A stretch of DNA of 64,000 bases from Protula sp. h YS-2021 (lineage: Eukaryota; Annelida; Polychaeta; Sabellida; Serpulidae). Position numbers and translations under genes: made by a program. Below, piece after piece: positions 31,390 to 43,200 of this stretch. Numbering within the stretch: position 1 is the stretch's first letter; each line of letters starts with the position of its first letter. Where the stretch lies: assembly GCA_949752745.1 (NCBI GenBank), contig OX457024.1, positions 51,601,810 through 51,665,809 on the forward strand, given 5' to 3'. The notes beneath the pieces are model-generated. The model saw only the letters and a program-made list of their open reading frames with translations. It ran no database searches and was not told the origin of the DNA.

Positions 31390-32261
31390 CAGGGCTGGTA
31401 TGAAATATTTCGAATGAAATATTTCTTGAAATATTTCATGAAATATTTCTTGAAATATTTCATGAATTATTTCACTGTAAAAATTTCACATGTTTTGAAA
31501 TTTTTAAATAAGAAATAAGTTTGACATCAAGAATACCAAATACTGACGGATACCTATCCACGGACATTTATCTTTAGTTGTCAGTTAATACACTGCGTTG
31601 GCATAACTCTATCAGTAAACAATGCAGCCACAGAAATCCTGCGTGGTCTATGACTTTTGAGTAGCAAAGCTAGCAGTTGCTGGCCTATAGCACCGTTGAC
31701 ACATCTACTCCGGGTATCTGAGCGGGTGTTTCTAAGGGGTGGGGAGAGCGGCAGGGGAGTTTATATTAACTGCTGAAAGGGGGCGCACTGTTAACGGCAC
31801 AGGGGAAATAGGTCGGATATGTACACAATATAGCAGACAATATGTTAGCTAAACAAAGAGGGAGCAACTCACGCCCGAGTTTGCTTCAAGTTTAGCACTG
31901 TTTGAATAGTCACCCTTAATTCTGCAATTAAGCGGTGTTTCCCCATTTAAACGAGAAAAAGCTTTGCCTTTATCCGGTTTACGATAAAGCGGCATGCAAT
32001 TATCCCGTTAAAAATACATAATTTTATGCAATCAACCGATTTATGCGTTTAGCCGGTATTCGATTCTGTCATTTTATCTGTCTATACATTTTTACGGTGG
32101 TATTTGTTAAATTAAACGAACAGATATTACACATAGCCTGGAACTGTGTGTTTTTTCTAACGTGCATTGAAATATTTCAAAAATTTCAATATTTCTGAAA
32201 TATTTCAAAAATTTCAAATTTCATGAAATTTTAAAAAATTTCGAAATTTTTACCAGCCCTG
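31390..32261. mobile_element. hAT-type MITE with exact 8-bp target duplication
   Basis: An 872-bp element starting CAGGGCTGGTATGAAATATT and ending TTTTTACCAGCCCTG, flanked on both sides by TGTAAGTA (31,382-31,389 and 32,262-32,269). CAGGG termini and 8-bp duplications are the marks of hAT elements. The subterminal regions are palindromic runs of GAAATATTTC. No transposase is present, so it is non-autonomous. Confidence 0.88.
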
Positions 32262-32269
32262 TGTAAGTA

Positions 32270-33180
32270 TGTGTATGTGTCTGTTGAAGACACGTGATTT
32301 TGTTTACACAACTCGAGAACGAAACGTCGGATCAGCTTCATACCTGGTGGCTAATGCCTTGAGTTTGGAATTGTATTTGTTGTATATGGGCCTAGGACAT
32401 TTGCCCGCGAGACAGTAACCCGCGGAGACAATAGCTCGCGGTTCAGAAGCTACCAAGACAGAAGCCCGCGGTTTTATTTATTTCTGCTTTATTTTTTAAC
32501 GGTTAATTAATTGAGGAAATGCCTCAACAGATTCTCACAAATACAGCACAAGACGTTAGCGATACTGATTGCAGTTAGAATGTTTAGTAATCGTAAAATG
32601 AAAGGGCAATTGATATTATGCTGATTGCAATTAGAGTGGTTTGTAATCGAACAATTAATTTAGTTGTCATGTAATCTAGACAATAAAATTTGTGGAAATA
32701 ATTAAATAAAATAAAAAAAGAAATAGATAAAATTGCGGACTTCTGTCTCGGTGGCTTCTGAACCGCTGGCTATTGTCCCCGCCGGTCACTGTCCTCGGGC
32801 TACTGTTTCGCGGGCTTGTCTCGCGGGCTCCTGTCCTGTTGTCGTCGTATATTGGACAACAGGTGATGCCATAGAACGTCAAAACGCGAGAATTGCGTCA
32901 TTAGTGTAACGGCAGAACGAAACGTCGGATTAGGTTCAAACTTGGTACGATAACGCCTTGATTTAGTCCGACGGTTCATATTGTATTTTGTGTATATATA
33001 GCAACGTATGACGTCTTCTGTGTTTTGGATTGTGGACTTTGTTGACAGGATAATTGTAGAACGATAAGTCAGATCAACTTCAAGCTTGACGATTATGCCT
33101 TGGGTTGGTCTCCCGGTTGTTGTTGTATTTGATGGATATTGGACAACGCGTGACGTCATATCACATAAAAATTATGTCAG
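32270..33180. repeat. Diverged tandem repeat, about 150-base unit
   Basis: Units share GAACGATAAGTCAGATCA-like, CTTGGTACGATAATGCCTT-like, TTGTTGTATTT, and a TATTGGACAACGCGTGACGT-like end. Copies are at about 32,320, 32,850, 32,920, 33,060 and 33,160. A related single copy is at 50,150-50,330. The array is interrupted by the tandem-TIR element at 32,390. Confidence 0.55.
32390..32846. mobile_element. Tandem-TIR element A (GACA-GCCCGCG units), non-autonomous
   Basis: The left end has units such as GCCCGCGAGACAGTA and CCCGCGGAGACAATAGC; the right end carries their reverse complement (CTATTGTCCCCGC, CTGTTTCGCGGGC, TTGTCTCGCGGGC). The unit is about 15 bases. Flanks GTATATGG and GTATATTG differ by one base and may be the target duplication. 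The interior is AT-rich with no gene. It shares its unit type with the element at 49,021. Confidence 0.6.
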
Positions 33181-34050
33181 ATCAGTTTCCATCTTGGTAG
33201 GATATGCCTTTGTTTTTCTGTCGTCTTAACTTTGAGGCCAGCTTCGGTAGAAACTCCAGATTGTCAGTCAAGACACAGAAACAATCTGGCAGGTTTACAC
33301 AAACTAGACGGAACGGTAGAAATAAGCTTAAAGTTATACTTAAAAGTATTCCCAAAAATCTTTTAAAACTTAATAAAAACGACAGGACATGGCCCAGAAT
33401 ATGATTACATTTAAAGTATTTTCCCCTAAATGTACCGAAAGTAGGGTAACTTTTTACACAAGCACTTCACGAAAAGAAGTTTCGTGGGGTGGAGGTCTCT
33501 GCATATGTTGTATGTGTACACGTGGGGGATTTTTTCCGGGTATTGCAGGAATCTGGGTGGACTTTTCTCCACAGTTTCCAAAAAATGCGGAGGATTGTTA
33601 TCCAGGCATTTTTTCCGTTGGGAAGGAGGGTTTTTCCTCCCCACCATGGAAAGCTTTATTTTTAGAAAGCATTTGCTTAACAAGTGACCATTTCACAATC
33701 TGATTTTGTCCTTCTGTAGGATAATACGGCTACTTCATTAAGAAAACATAGGGTGAAATTGCCCAAATATCCAATTGTTGATCAATTACAGCCTTTAAAG
33801 GTTTGAGATGGTAAATATGAACTTCGAAAAACTCTTTCGCAAAATATTTCAAAGATTAAGCTATCTGCCATTTTATAAATTTAGTGTAAAACATATTTTA
33901 AGCGAAGTTAAAATTGCCATTTGGTAAATTATCCCGCGTTATTCGCTGATCCACAAGGTTATGTTAATGATTCTGTAATAGTTATAATATATTATGTTAT
34001 AAGGTGGGATGGAGGGCAGTGTGCATTAACATGCGGATTTTTTACTGCAG
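33180..34050. other. Spacer before the first visible cyclase exon
   Basis: No exon, repeat edge or promoter is recognised. It ends in the acceptor TTTTTTACTGCAG used by the exon at 34,051. Confidence 0.4.
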
Positions 34051-34254
34051 CCGTTGACATCGACGATTCAGATGAGTTCTCAGACGATGGCGACAGCCGG
34101 GAGTCTGTCGCCAACCTTGACAAGAAAACAGATGATTCGGCGATCAATCAGATGGCCACCCATCTCCCCGACCAAGTGGTGTATGCCGATCATTCTCGGA
34201 GCTTTCCCTACCAGATCACGCTACAAGGAGTGTTGATGTTTCTGGACATATCAG
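34051..34254 (+). CDS. ADCY10: Cyclase exon 1 (first visible): N-terminal region to FLDISG
   Basis: Acceptor TTTACTGCAG, donor GTGCGT at 34,255; 204 bases, entering with 2 and leaving with 1 base of a codon. Encodes an acidic stretch (DIDDSDEFSDDGDS), then MATHLPDQVVYAD and VLMFLDIS. It holds the first metal-binding Asp. An upstream exon must exist because the first codon is incomplete. Confidence 0.9.
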
Positions 34255-37200
34255 GTGCGTAGTTTGACTTGCTGTAGCAATTAGGTGTCAGGATGGCTAT
34301 CGATGGCCAACTCTATTATGTACTGTACTTTTTAGCCCAGCTTACGTTACACGTTATCGGTCTGCAGATGGTGTCCGTTAGTTAGTTAGTTAGTTATTTA
34401 GTTAGTTCGCTGTAAACTTTGTTTCAAAATTGCATCTCCTCCCACAATTTTGATCCGATGTCATTTATTTTTGGTGTTAGGCATCCCTAAGGGGTCGTGC
34501 ATACGGCTTGTGCTTTTCTAGTCGATCGGGTGATTTTTGAATTTTTGGGGAATTTTTAAAGAAAAAAATTTAAAATGTATCTCCTCCATTTTTGACCCGA
34601 TATCATTTATTTTTGGTATGAGGCACCCCTAAAGGGTCGTGCATACGGCTTGTTCTTTTTTAGTCGGTCGGACAATTTTTGTATTTTTGGGGATTTTTTT
34701 GAGCAAAAATTTTGAAAAAAATGCATCTGCTCCTACAATTTTGATTCGATGTCATTTATTTTTGGTGTGAGGCATTCCTAAGCGGTCGTGCATACGGCTT
34801 GTGCTTTTTTAGTCGATCGAGTGATTTTTGAATTTTTGGGGATTTGTTAAAGAAATTTCTAAAATGTATCTCCTCTTACATTTTTGACCCGATATCATTT
34901 ATTTTTGGTATGAGGCACCCCTAAAGGGTCGTGCATACGGCTCGTGCTTTTTTAGTTTGTATTTTTGGGGAATTTTTCAGTCAAAAATTTCCAAAATAAT
35001 TCAAAATGCATCTACCCCTACAATTTTGATTCGATGTCATTTATTTTTGGTGTGAGTGCATACGGCTTGTGCTTTTTAATAGATCGGGCAATTTTTGTAT
35101 TTTTACGGAGTTTTTGAAGAAAAAACTTCAAAATGCATATCCCCCTACAGTTTTGAACCGATTTTTTTTTTTTTTTTTTTTTTTTTTTGGTTTGAGGCAT
35201 CCCTAAGGGGTTGAGCATACGACTTGCGCTTTTTAGTCGACCCGACAATTTCTGTATTTTTTGGGAATTTTTGTAGAAAAACTTCAAAATGCATCTCCTC
35301 CTACAGTTTTTATCCGATTTCATTTATTTTTGCTATGAGGCATTCTTAGGTAGGTCTCGAATATGGCTTGTGCTATTTGACTCGACTTGGGAATTTTTGA
35401 TTTCGGGGGAAATTTTTGATGAAAATACCTCAAAATGCATTTTCTCCTGCAGTTTTGATCAAACATTATTTATTTTGTGGCCGAGGCATGCTTAGGGTGT
35501 CGTGAATATGGCCTGTCTTTTTCAGTCGATCAGAGAATTTTTGAAGAAAAAAATTCAAAATGCATTTCCTACTACAGTTTTTATCAGATTTCATTTATTT
35601 TCGATATGAGTCGTCTCTAGGGGGTCATGTATACGGTTTTTGCTTTTTGAGTGAATTGGAAAACTTTTGAATTTTTTTCGGAATTTTTGAAAAAAAAAAA
35701 TTAAATGAATCCCCTCCTACAGCGCATAAACGCAAGTTAAATGAACTTGCGCAGTAGTCCAATTTAACAATCGCACATCGACGCAAGTTAAATAAACATT
35801 CACAGTAGTCCAAATTAAGTACTGTGCATCGATGCAGGTTAAATAAACATGCGCATTGGTCCGAAATGTGAACTGCGCATCGACGGAAGATAAATAAAGA
35901 TGCGAACTGGTCCAAAATAAGCACCGCGCATCAACGCAAGTTAAATAAACATGCGCACTGGTCCGAAAAAAAGAACTACGCTTCGACGTAAGTTGAATAG
36001 ACATGCGCAGTGGTCCGAAATGCGAACCGCGCATCAACGCAGCCTAAAGAAAAATACGCACTGGTCCGAAATGCGAACCGCACATCGAGGCAAATTAAAT
36101 AAACATGCGCAGTGGTCCGAAATGCGAACCGCGCATTAACGCAAGTTAAATAAATATGCGCACTGGTCTGATATGAGAACCACGCATCAACACAAGTTAA
36201 ATAAACATGGGTAATGGCCTGAAATGCGAACCGCGCATCGACGGAAGTTAAATAAACATGCGATCCGGTCCAAAATAAGCACCGCGCATTAACGCAAGTT
36301 AAATAAATATGCGCACTGGTCTGACATGAGAACCACGCATCAACACACGTTAAATAAACATGGGTAATGGCCTGAAATGCGAACCGCGCATCGACGGAAG
36401 TTAAATAAACATGCGACCCGGTCCAAAATAAGCACCGCACATCAACGGAAGTTAAACAAGTATGCGCTCTTGTCCGAAAAAAGAACCACGCATCGACGCA
36501 AGTTGAATAGACATGCGCAGTGGTCTGAAATGAGAACCGCGCATCAACGCGAGTTTAGTAAACGTCCGAAGAAAGAACCATGAATCGACGCAAGTTGAAT
36601 AGATATAAGAGTCGGGCATCGACGGGACTTAATAAACATGATACGTTCTGGTCCGAAATGCAAATCGCGCGTCAACGCAAGTTAAATGAACCTGCTCACT
36701 GGTCCCAAAATGCGAACTGCGCATCAACGCAACCTAAAGAAACAGGTATACTGGTCCAAATGCGAACCGGATATCAACGCAAATTAAATAAACATGCACA
36801 CTGGTCAGAATTGCGAACCGCACATAAGCGTAAGTTAAATAAACATTTGTACCGGTCCAAAATAAGTACGATCATCAACACAAGTTAAATAAATATGCGC
36901 ATTGGTCCAAAATGCGAACCGCACATCAACACAAGCTAAATAAGCAAGCACACTGGACCAAAATAAGCATCAACGCAAGTTAAATAAACATGCGCACTTT
37001 TTCGAAATGTGAACTGCCCATTGACGCAACTTAAATAACATGTGCACTATTCAAATAAGAACTGCGCATCAACTCAAGTCAAAGAAATATGCGCATTGGC
37101 CTGAAATAAGAACCGCGCATCGATGCACGTTAAATGAACATACGCAGTGGTTCGAAATGCTAACCACGCGCCAACGTAAGTTAAATAAACATTTGCACTG

Positions 37201-40200
37201 GTCTAAAATAATAACCGCGCAACAACGCAAGTTAAATAAATATGCGCACTTCTCCGAAATTCGAACCGCGCATCAACGCAAGTTAAATAAACATGCGCAC
37301 TGGTCCGAAATTCGAACCGCGCATTAACGCAAGTTAAATAAACATGCGTAATGGTTCGAAATTCGAACTGTTTATCAACGCAAGTTGAATAAACATGTAC
37401 ACTGGTCCAAAATGCAAACCGCGCACCAACGTAAGTTAAATAAACATGCAAACTGGTCCGAAATGCGAACCGCGCATCAGGGCAACCAAAGGAAACTTGG
37501 GCTGTCCGAAATAAGTACCGCTCATCAACGCAAGTAAAATAAACATGCGCATTGGTATGGAATAAGAACCGCACATCAACACAAGGTAAATAAACATGCA
37601 CACTGATCCGAAATAAGAACCGCACATCAACACAAGGTAAATAAACATGCGTACTGATCCGAAATAAGAACCGCCCATCAACACAATTTAAATAAAGATG
37701 CGCATTGATCCGAAATAAGAACCGCACATCAACACAAGGTTAATAAACATGCGCACTGATCCGAAATAAGAACCGCACAGCCACAAAAGGTAAAAAAACA
37801 TGGGCGCTCGTCCGAAAACTAGAAGCTCATTCCGCTAGCGAAATGTTAAACACTTGACAAAAATTAAAACGCAAAAATACTTCCTTCAATGGGTTTTTTC
37901 TTGAATAATATATTGTAAACAACACAGCTTGAATACGTCTTATAAGCCGAGTAGTGTTTGGTTGTTGTTGACTTAAAATTTTATTGACTGATCAGGCATA
38001 CGCCTTGTTATCTATTTAGCAGTGAGAGCTCGCACAAAGCTCACTGAGCAAATGTGTATTCTGTGCTGTCGTTAAATGCTACGCATTTATTTGCAAAAAA
38101 TACACTCTTTTCACATGGCGTTTTAACAAAGAAAACGAAATCAAAGACGAAAATAAAAAGTGGCATGCACATGTTCAGATCAAGCTCTTCATAAGTCCCA
38201 AGTTTGATGGTCGTAGGGCCCATAGTGTCAGAGAAGAAGAAGACACAAAAAATCGGAAAAACTGTCAAGAAGAAAAAAAAGGACGAATTTTGCTCGCACA
38301 AATTCATATAACCCTTGCAAGCCAAAGGCTTGTCAAGTGTTAATAAACATGTGCACTGTTCCAAAATGGGAGCCGCGCATCTACGCAAAATTAAATAAAC
38401 ATGCGCACTTGTCTGAATAAGAACCGCGCATCAAGGCAAGTTACATAAATATGCGCACTGGTCCGAAATGCGAGCGTTGTTTGAAGGTATCTATGGCAGA
38501 CTATAATCCAGTGTACCAGAGATACACAAAATCTGTTTCCCATTTTTCTGGGAAAGAAATCTTTGTATGCAGTTATCGGTCTATGTTCTGGTCCGGTGCT
38601 AAATTAATTATTGAGCTAGCTGTTTGCCGTCTCATCTTTTGAAGCCCAATTTTTCGGGAAAATTCCCTTGCTCATGCACGCTGGAATTGGTCTTATTGCT
38701 TTTCGTAAGCTTGGACTTTGTCCTTGGACAAACTTGTTAAAATTATATCTTGCTCTTGTTATTTGGCAGATTGGTAAAATGTAATGATCTGGCTAGTTTT
38801 TAGCTGTAAATTGTTAATTATTTTGCCTGGGTTTAATTTCCAAGCATATTTCTTTTCTTTTTTCTCAGGATTTACGTCACTGACAGAGAAATACAGCATG
38901 AACAAGAAAAACGGCACGGACCAGCTTACCAAAACCCTGAATGGCTATATGCGCGATCTCGTCAACGAAATCATTGTCAACGACGGCGATATCCTCAAAT
39001 TTGCAGGTGAAAACACGCTATGAACCTCGCTTTTTTACTTGTGTATTTTGAAATTAGACCTAGAATCAAAAGAATCTTCATATAAAACCTTTACAAATAA
39101 CATTTTTAACGTAAGAAAAATGTTGACGAAAACCATAAAATGCTGAATATAAAGATAAGTAAATTTAGATAATTCCCTTATACCCGTGTAGATTTGGGGT
39201 TTGGTCAACTCGGCACCTTGCCAACTCGGCACCTGCCAACTCGGCACCCGCGTTTACCAACTCGGCACCCAAATTCTTACCAACTCGGCACCCGGTGTGA
39301 CCAACTCGGCACCCGGTGATACCAACTCGGCACACGAAAAAAAAAAAAAAAACAAATCCCACCGTAAATAAATGAAAAACTCGTGTTTTTGTCAACTTAT
39401 GGTTTTTTATTCAGCCTTTTTCGATATAAAAATATCAAAAAAATATTTATTGACTGCATTCAAGGCTTCTCCGCAAATACCAACAAAATATTGCAATTGA
39501 ACATTTACCGTAATTACTGACTAAAGCCAGTGGTGCTGTCCACTGTCTTATTAATAATAATTGCGACAATTGAAATCCCATGTATTGCAACTTACATAAT
39601 ATTACAATTCGTACAGTTTTATTATTCCGCGTGAAACGGAGGGATATAGTTATGAGCTGGTCGGTCGGTCTGTCCGTCTGTCTGTCCGCAAAAAGTACTA
39701 GGTTTTGTCCGGCCGACTTCTCATAGAAGGTGTGCCATGGGAACCTGAAACCTTGCGTGGTGAAAATGTATATATTGAAGATGTGCAACGTGGCATTATT
39801 GTTAAAATCAGCCAAAAATTGACGCCGTGGGAAATTGTCAAAAATGGTGAATTTTTGGCTTGAACTTAACCGTGAGACGATGTTTTGTCCGGCCGACTTG
39901 TCATAGAAGGGATTGTCGTAGGAACCTGAAAGCTTGCAGCGGGACTTGACCTCATTTTACTTTTACTGCTTCACGGATGATCCTGCCTTACTGAGGCTCT
40001 AGTTCTTATTTTCAGTTTTTTGTTTGCTTGTTATAATTGCAAGCCAGTTTATTTATTAATTGCAATTCCAATAATAGAAATACCATTAAATTGCAACTGC
40101 ATAGCATTACCATTCTTACTGTTTGATTCTCATTTTCACTGTCAAATTATAAAATGCATGCAGGCAAACTCTTTTCGCAGCGTGGTAATCCGTCTGGAAA

Positions 40201-43200
40201 TTCCCGTGAAGCATGTCCTATGTTGCAATTTAGAACAGTTAATACAATGAACGATCTGCTGACGAGGTCTAAGAACCTCTTTGCCGTAAAGGCATTTATC
40301 CAGTGGCATCTCAGTGCACAGAAAAAACAAGTTGAACGTAATTACCCGAAGTCTATTTTTCAAATTGCAGTTATCCTAAGGCTTATTTCATGAACCGTAG
40401 TTATCCGCATTGAGTTGTGATGAATCTTTCATTCACAAAACATCCCTTTTAATGCCCTCGAGCTATGCAGCCGAACCAATCACAATTGCTTGTCAAAGGT
40501 TACTCCGTAAATTACTCAGTCAAGTGCAAACCAATCACTTTGCTTGTCAGATATTATTCCAATTGCAATTATACCCTCAAACATGAATTACAATTTACCA
40601 GGGAAACTATGGCACTTCAATACAAAACAAAAAAGGGAATCTCCGGATTTTGAACCGTTCTGTAATATTGCGCTGAAATGGATAAAAGACCGATCTCTGA
40701 CATGTACTTAATTGCAATAAAAAACAACACAGAAAATCTCAAGCTTTTCAAGGGGTCTCTGTTATTGTGATGAAAGAGGTTAAATACTTGCCTTTGGCAC
40801 GTCATTCACGAGAATAATTGCATTTTGTTACAAAAAGATAGTGTCAGGGTTTAAAAAACAAGTCTGTTATAATGGGTGCCGAGTTGGTATACCCAGGTGC
40901 CGAGTTGGCAAGGCGGGTGCCGAGTTGGTGGGTGCCGAGTTAACCAAAAAGTGCCGAGTTGGTCAGGTGCCGAGTTGGCAAGGTGCCGAGTTGACCATAG
41001 ACCGTAGATTTCATGCACTAGCCCCTGCTGCAGTGCCTAAGCCCGGCTTCCTCTACTCCTCTGGCTTTTAAGTTTTATTTGAAGTGAATTCACTGTGGCC
41101 TGTGTTAGTTCAGTTCAAAGCGAATTCACTATATGGAAACTGTATGCTCCAGATTTTTAAATATCGCTTTTCACAAATAAAGAAAAAAAAACTCAGTTAT
41201 TGGGAAAGTTGATGTCATGTTCACTGTTGCTCATTTCTGATACAGCCAAGTGAGCGCAACACACGAATCTGTAGATGGAAAGATAGAACTTTGGATTTGT
41301 TTTGCAGGGTTGGCCTGAAAGAATACATTTTATGTTATTCTTGAACTCCTCCTCTTGGGCCGCTTGCTGGTATCCAATCCTCAGAGATGAGCGCAAGCTT
41401 GTTGTTGGTTCCGTTACAGGCGATGCCATATTGACGCTGTGGGAAGTTGACAGTTTTCTGAAGATGAAGGTGACTGTGGCACACGTGATCAGATGCGCGC
41501 TCGACATACAGCAGAAGTGCGGAACCTTTGCCACAAGTGTCGGTGTTGTGCTCAAAGTGAAAATAGGTTATATTTCCTTTTATTTTAAAAACTCCTGGTT
41601 TAGTTGGGGTACAGAAAACAGTAACCTAATACTGCTCTTAAAAGTTGATACAAGTTTTCAGTAGGGAGGGTCAGTTTTATGAGATTTTTAACAAAACCAT
41701 TTAAATGTTTTAGTCAGTCTGATAATCCGTTTGTGTTTGGCAATGAAAGGAGAAAAATTAACCGTAATATTTTATAGTCATGACTGCTGCGTTGTTGTTT
41801 CATGAATTTCGGCGGGAGAGATGATGGTGACTTACCTGGGAAACGAGGAGTGCTGCCATAATGTGACCATGGTCATGACTGCTGCGTTGTCGTTTCAGGA
41901 ATTTCGGCGGGAGAGATGATGGTGACTTACCTGGGAAACGAGGAGTGCTGCCATAATGTGACCATGGTCATGACTGCTGCGTTGTCGTTTCAGGAATTTC
42001 GGCGGGAGAGATGATGGTGACTTACCTGGGAAACGAGGAGTGCTGCCATAATGTGACCATGGTCATGACTGCTGCGTTGTTGTTTCAGGAATTTCGGCGG
42101 GAGAGATGATGGTGACTTACCTGGGAAACGAGGAGTGCTGCCATAATGTGACCATGGTCATGACTGCTGCGTTGTCGTTTCAGGAATTTCGGCGGGAGAG
42201 ATGATGGTGACTTACCTGGGAAACGAGGAGTGCTGCCATAATGTGACCATGGTCATGACTGCTGCGTTGTTGTTTCAGGAATTTCGGCGGGAGAGATGAT
42301 GGTGACTTACCTGGGAAACGAGGAGTGCTGCCATAATGTGACCATGGTCATGACTGCTGCGTTGTTGTTTCAGGAATTTCGGCGGGAGAGATGATGGTGA
42401 CTTACCTGGGAAACGAGGAGTGCTGCCATAATGTGACCATGGTCATGACTGCTGCGTTGTCGTTTCAGGAATTTCGGCGGGAGAGATGATGGTGACTTAC
42501 CTGGGAAACGAGGAGTGCTGCCATAATGTGACCATGGTCATGACTGCTGCGTTGTCGTTTCAGGAATTTCGGCGGGAGAGATGATGGTGACTTACCTGGG
42601 AAACGAGGAGTACTGCCATAACGTGACCATGGGCAGGGCTGTGGAAGCTGTGAATGCCGCCGAGAAGTTCTGCAGCTCGGGCGACGTGGTCGTCTCGCCC
42701 TCCGCCTGGGTGCATTGTGCAGGTCTGCCGCTCGAGGTGGAAATACAAGAAGATGGCAAACACAGGAAGGTAACACTTCACCCACCAAGAAAAGGCAGAT
42801 GCAGATGTTTACTTCAATCGGCGAGTCCGTTCGGTTGATTAGGGGGGGGGGGATACGGGAATACACAAATACAAAACAGTGAATAAAAAAGAAAGGGGAA
42901 TGAATAATGTGTTGCTTGTTGCTCATGTTTCACTAATTGTAAAATTGAGCACAGAATGAGAAAGCGAAAAATCTTTTTCGGGCACTGCACACGGTTGGCT
43001 TGCATATACCGGAATTGTTGCTCAGGAAAAGTAGCCTTGACTTCAAAGACTATGACCCATTTGAAATGTGTATTTTCTTTTTCAATCTTTATCTCGTTCA
43101 GTTCATGCTGGTATTATGGGCATTTTTCCAGTTATACCAAGCGCTTTCTTGAACTGATAATTTAATGGATCACTGTACTTCAGGTCACGGAGTATGAAAT

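Larger units (their letters stand above)
34330..38740. mobile_element. Helentron-like (HINE-type) repeat carrying two satellite arrays
   Basis: Its ends match those of the shorter unit at 52,940-53,835: the start shares TTTAGCCCAGCTTACGTTACACG, and the end shares a hairpin region followed by about 240 bases. The middle is filled by a 145-base and then a 51-base tandem array. Related ends, variable internal tandem repeats and a 3' hairpin fit helentron-associated elements. No coding sequence remains here. The class is inferred. Confidence 0.5.

Noticed and set aside
33389..33703. 104-codon frame before the first cyclase exon
   Set aside because: No domain, and no donor that would give the required single leading base for the exon at 34,051.
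35976..37727. Long periodic frames on both strands in the 51-base array
   Set aside because: A period divisible by three keeps frames open by chance; listed only as a repeat and a low-priority observation.
39203..40996. Reading the short unit arrays as CRISPR-like
   Set aside because: Spacers are 1-12 bases and the arrays are mirrored at element ends flanked by target duplications.
41777..42536. Reading the 95-bp array as a CRISPR array or a coding repeat
   Set aside because: Units are contiguous without unique spacers, the host is an animal, and the period breaks the reading frame.
42465..42926. 153-codon minus-strand frame
   Set aside because: Antisense shadow of the true cyclase exon and the last 95-bp unit.
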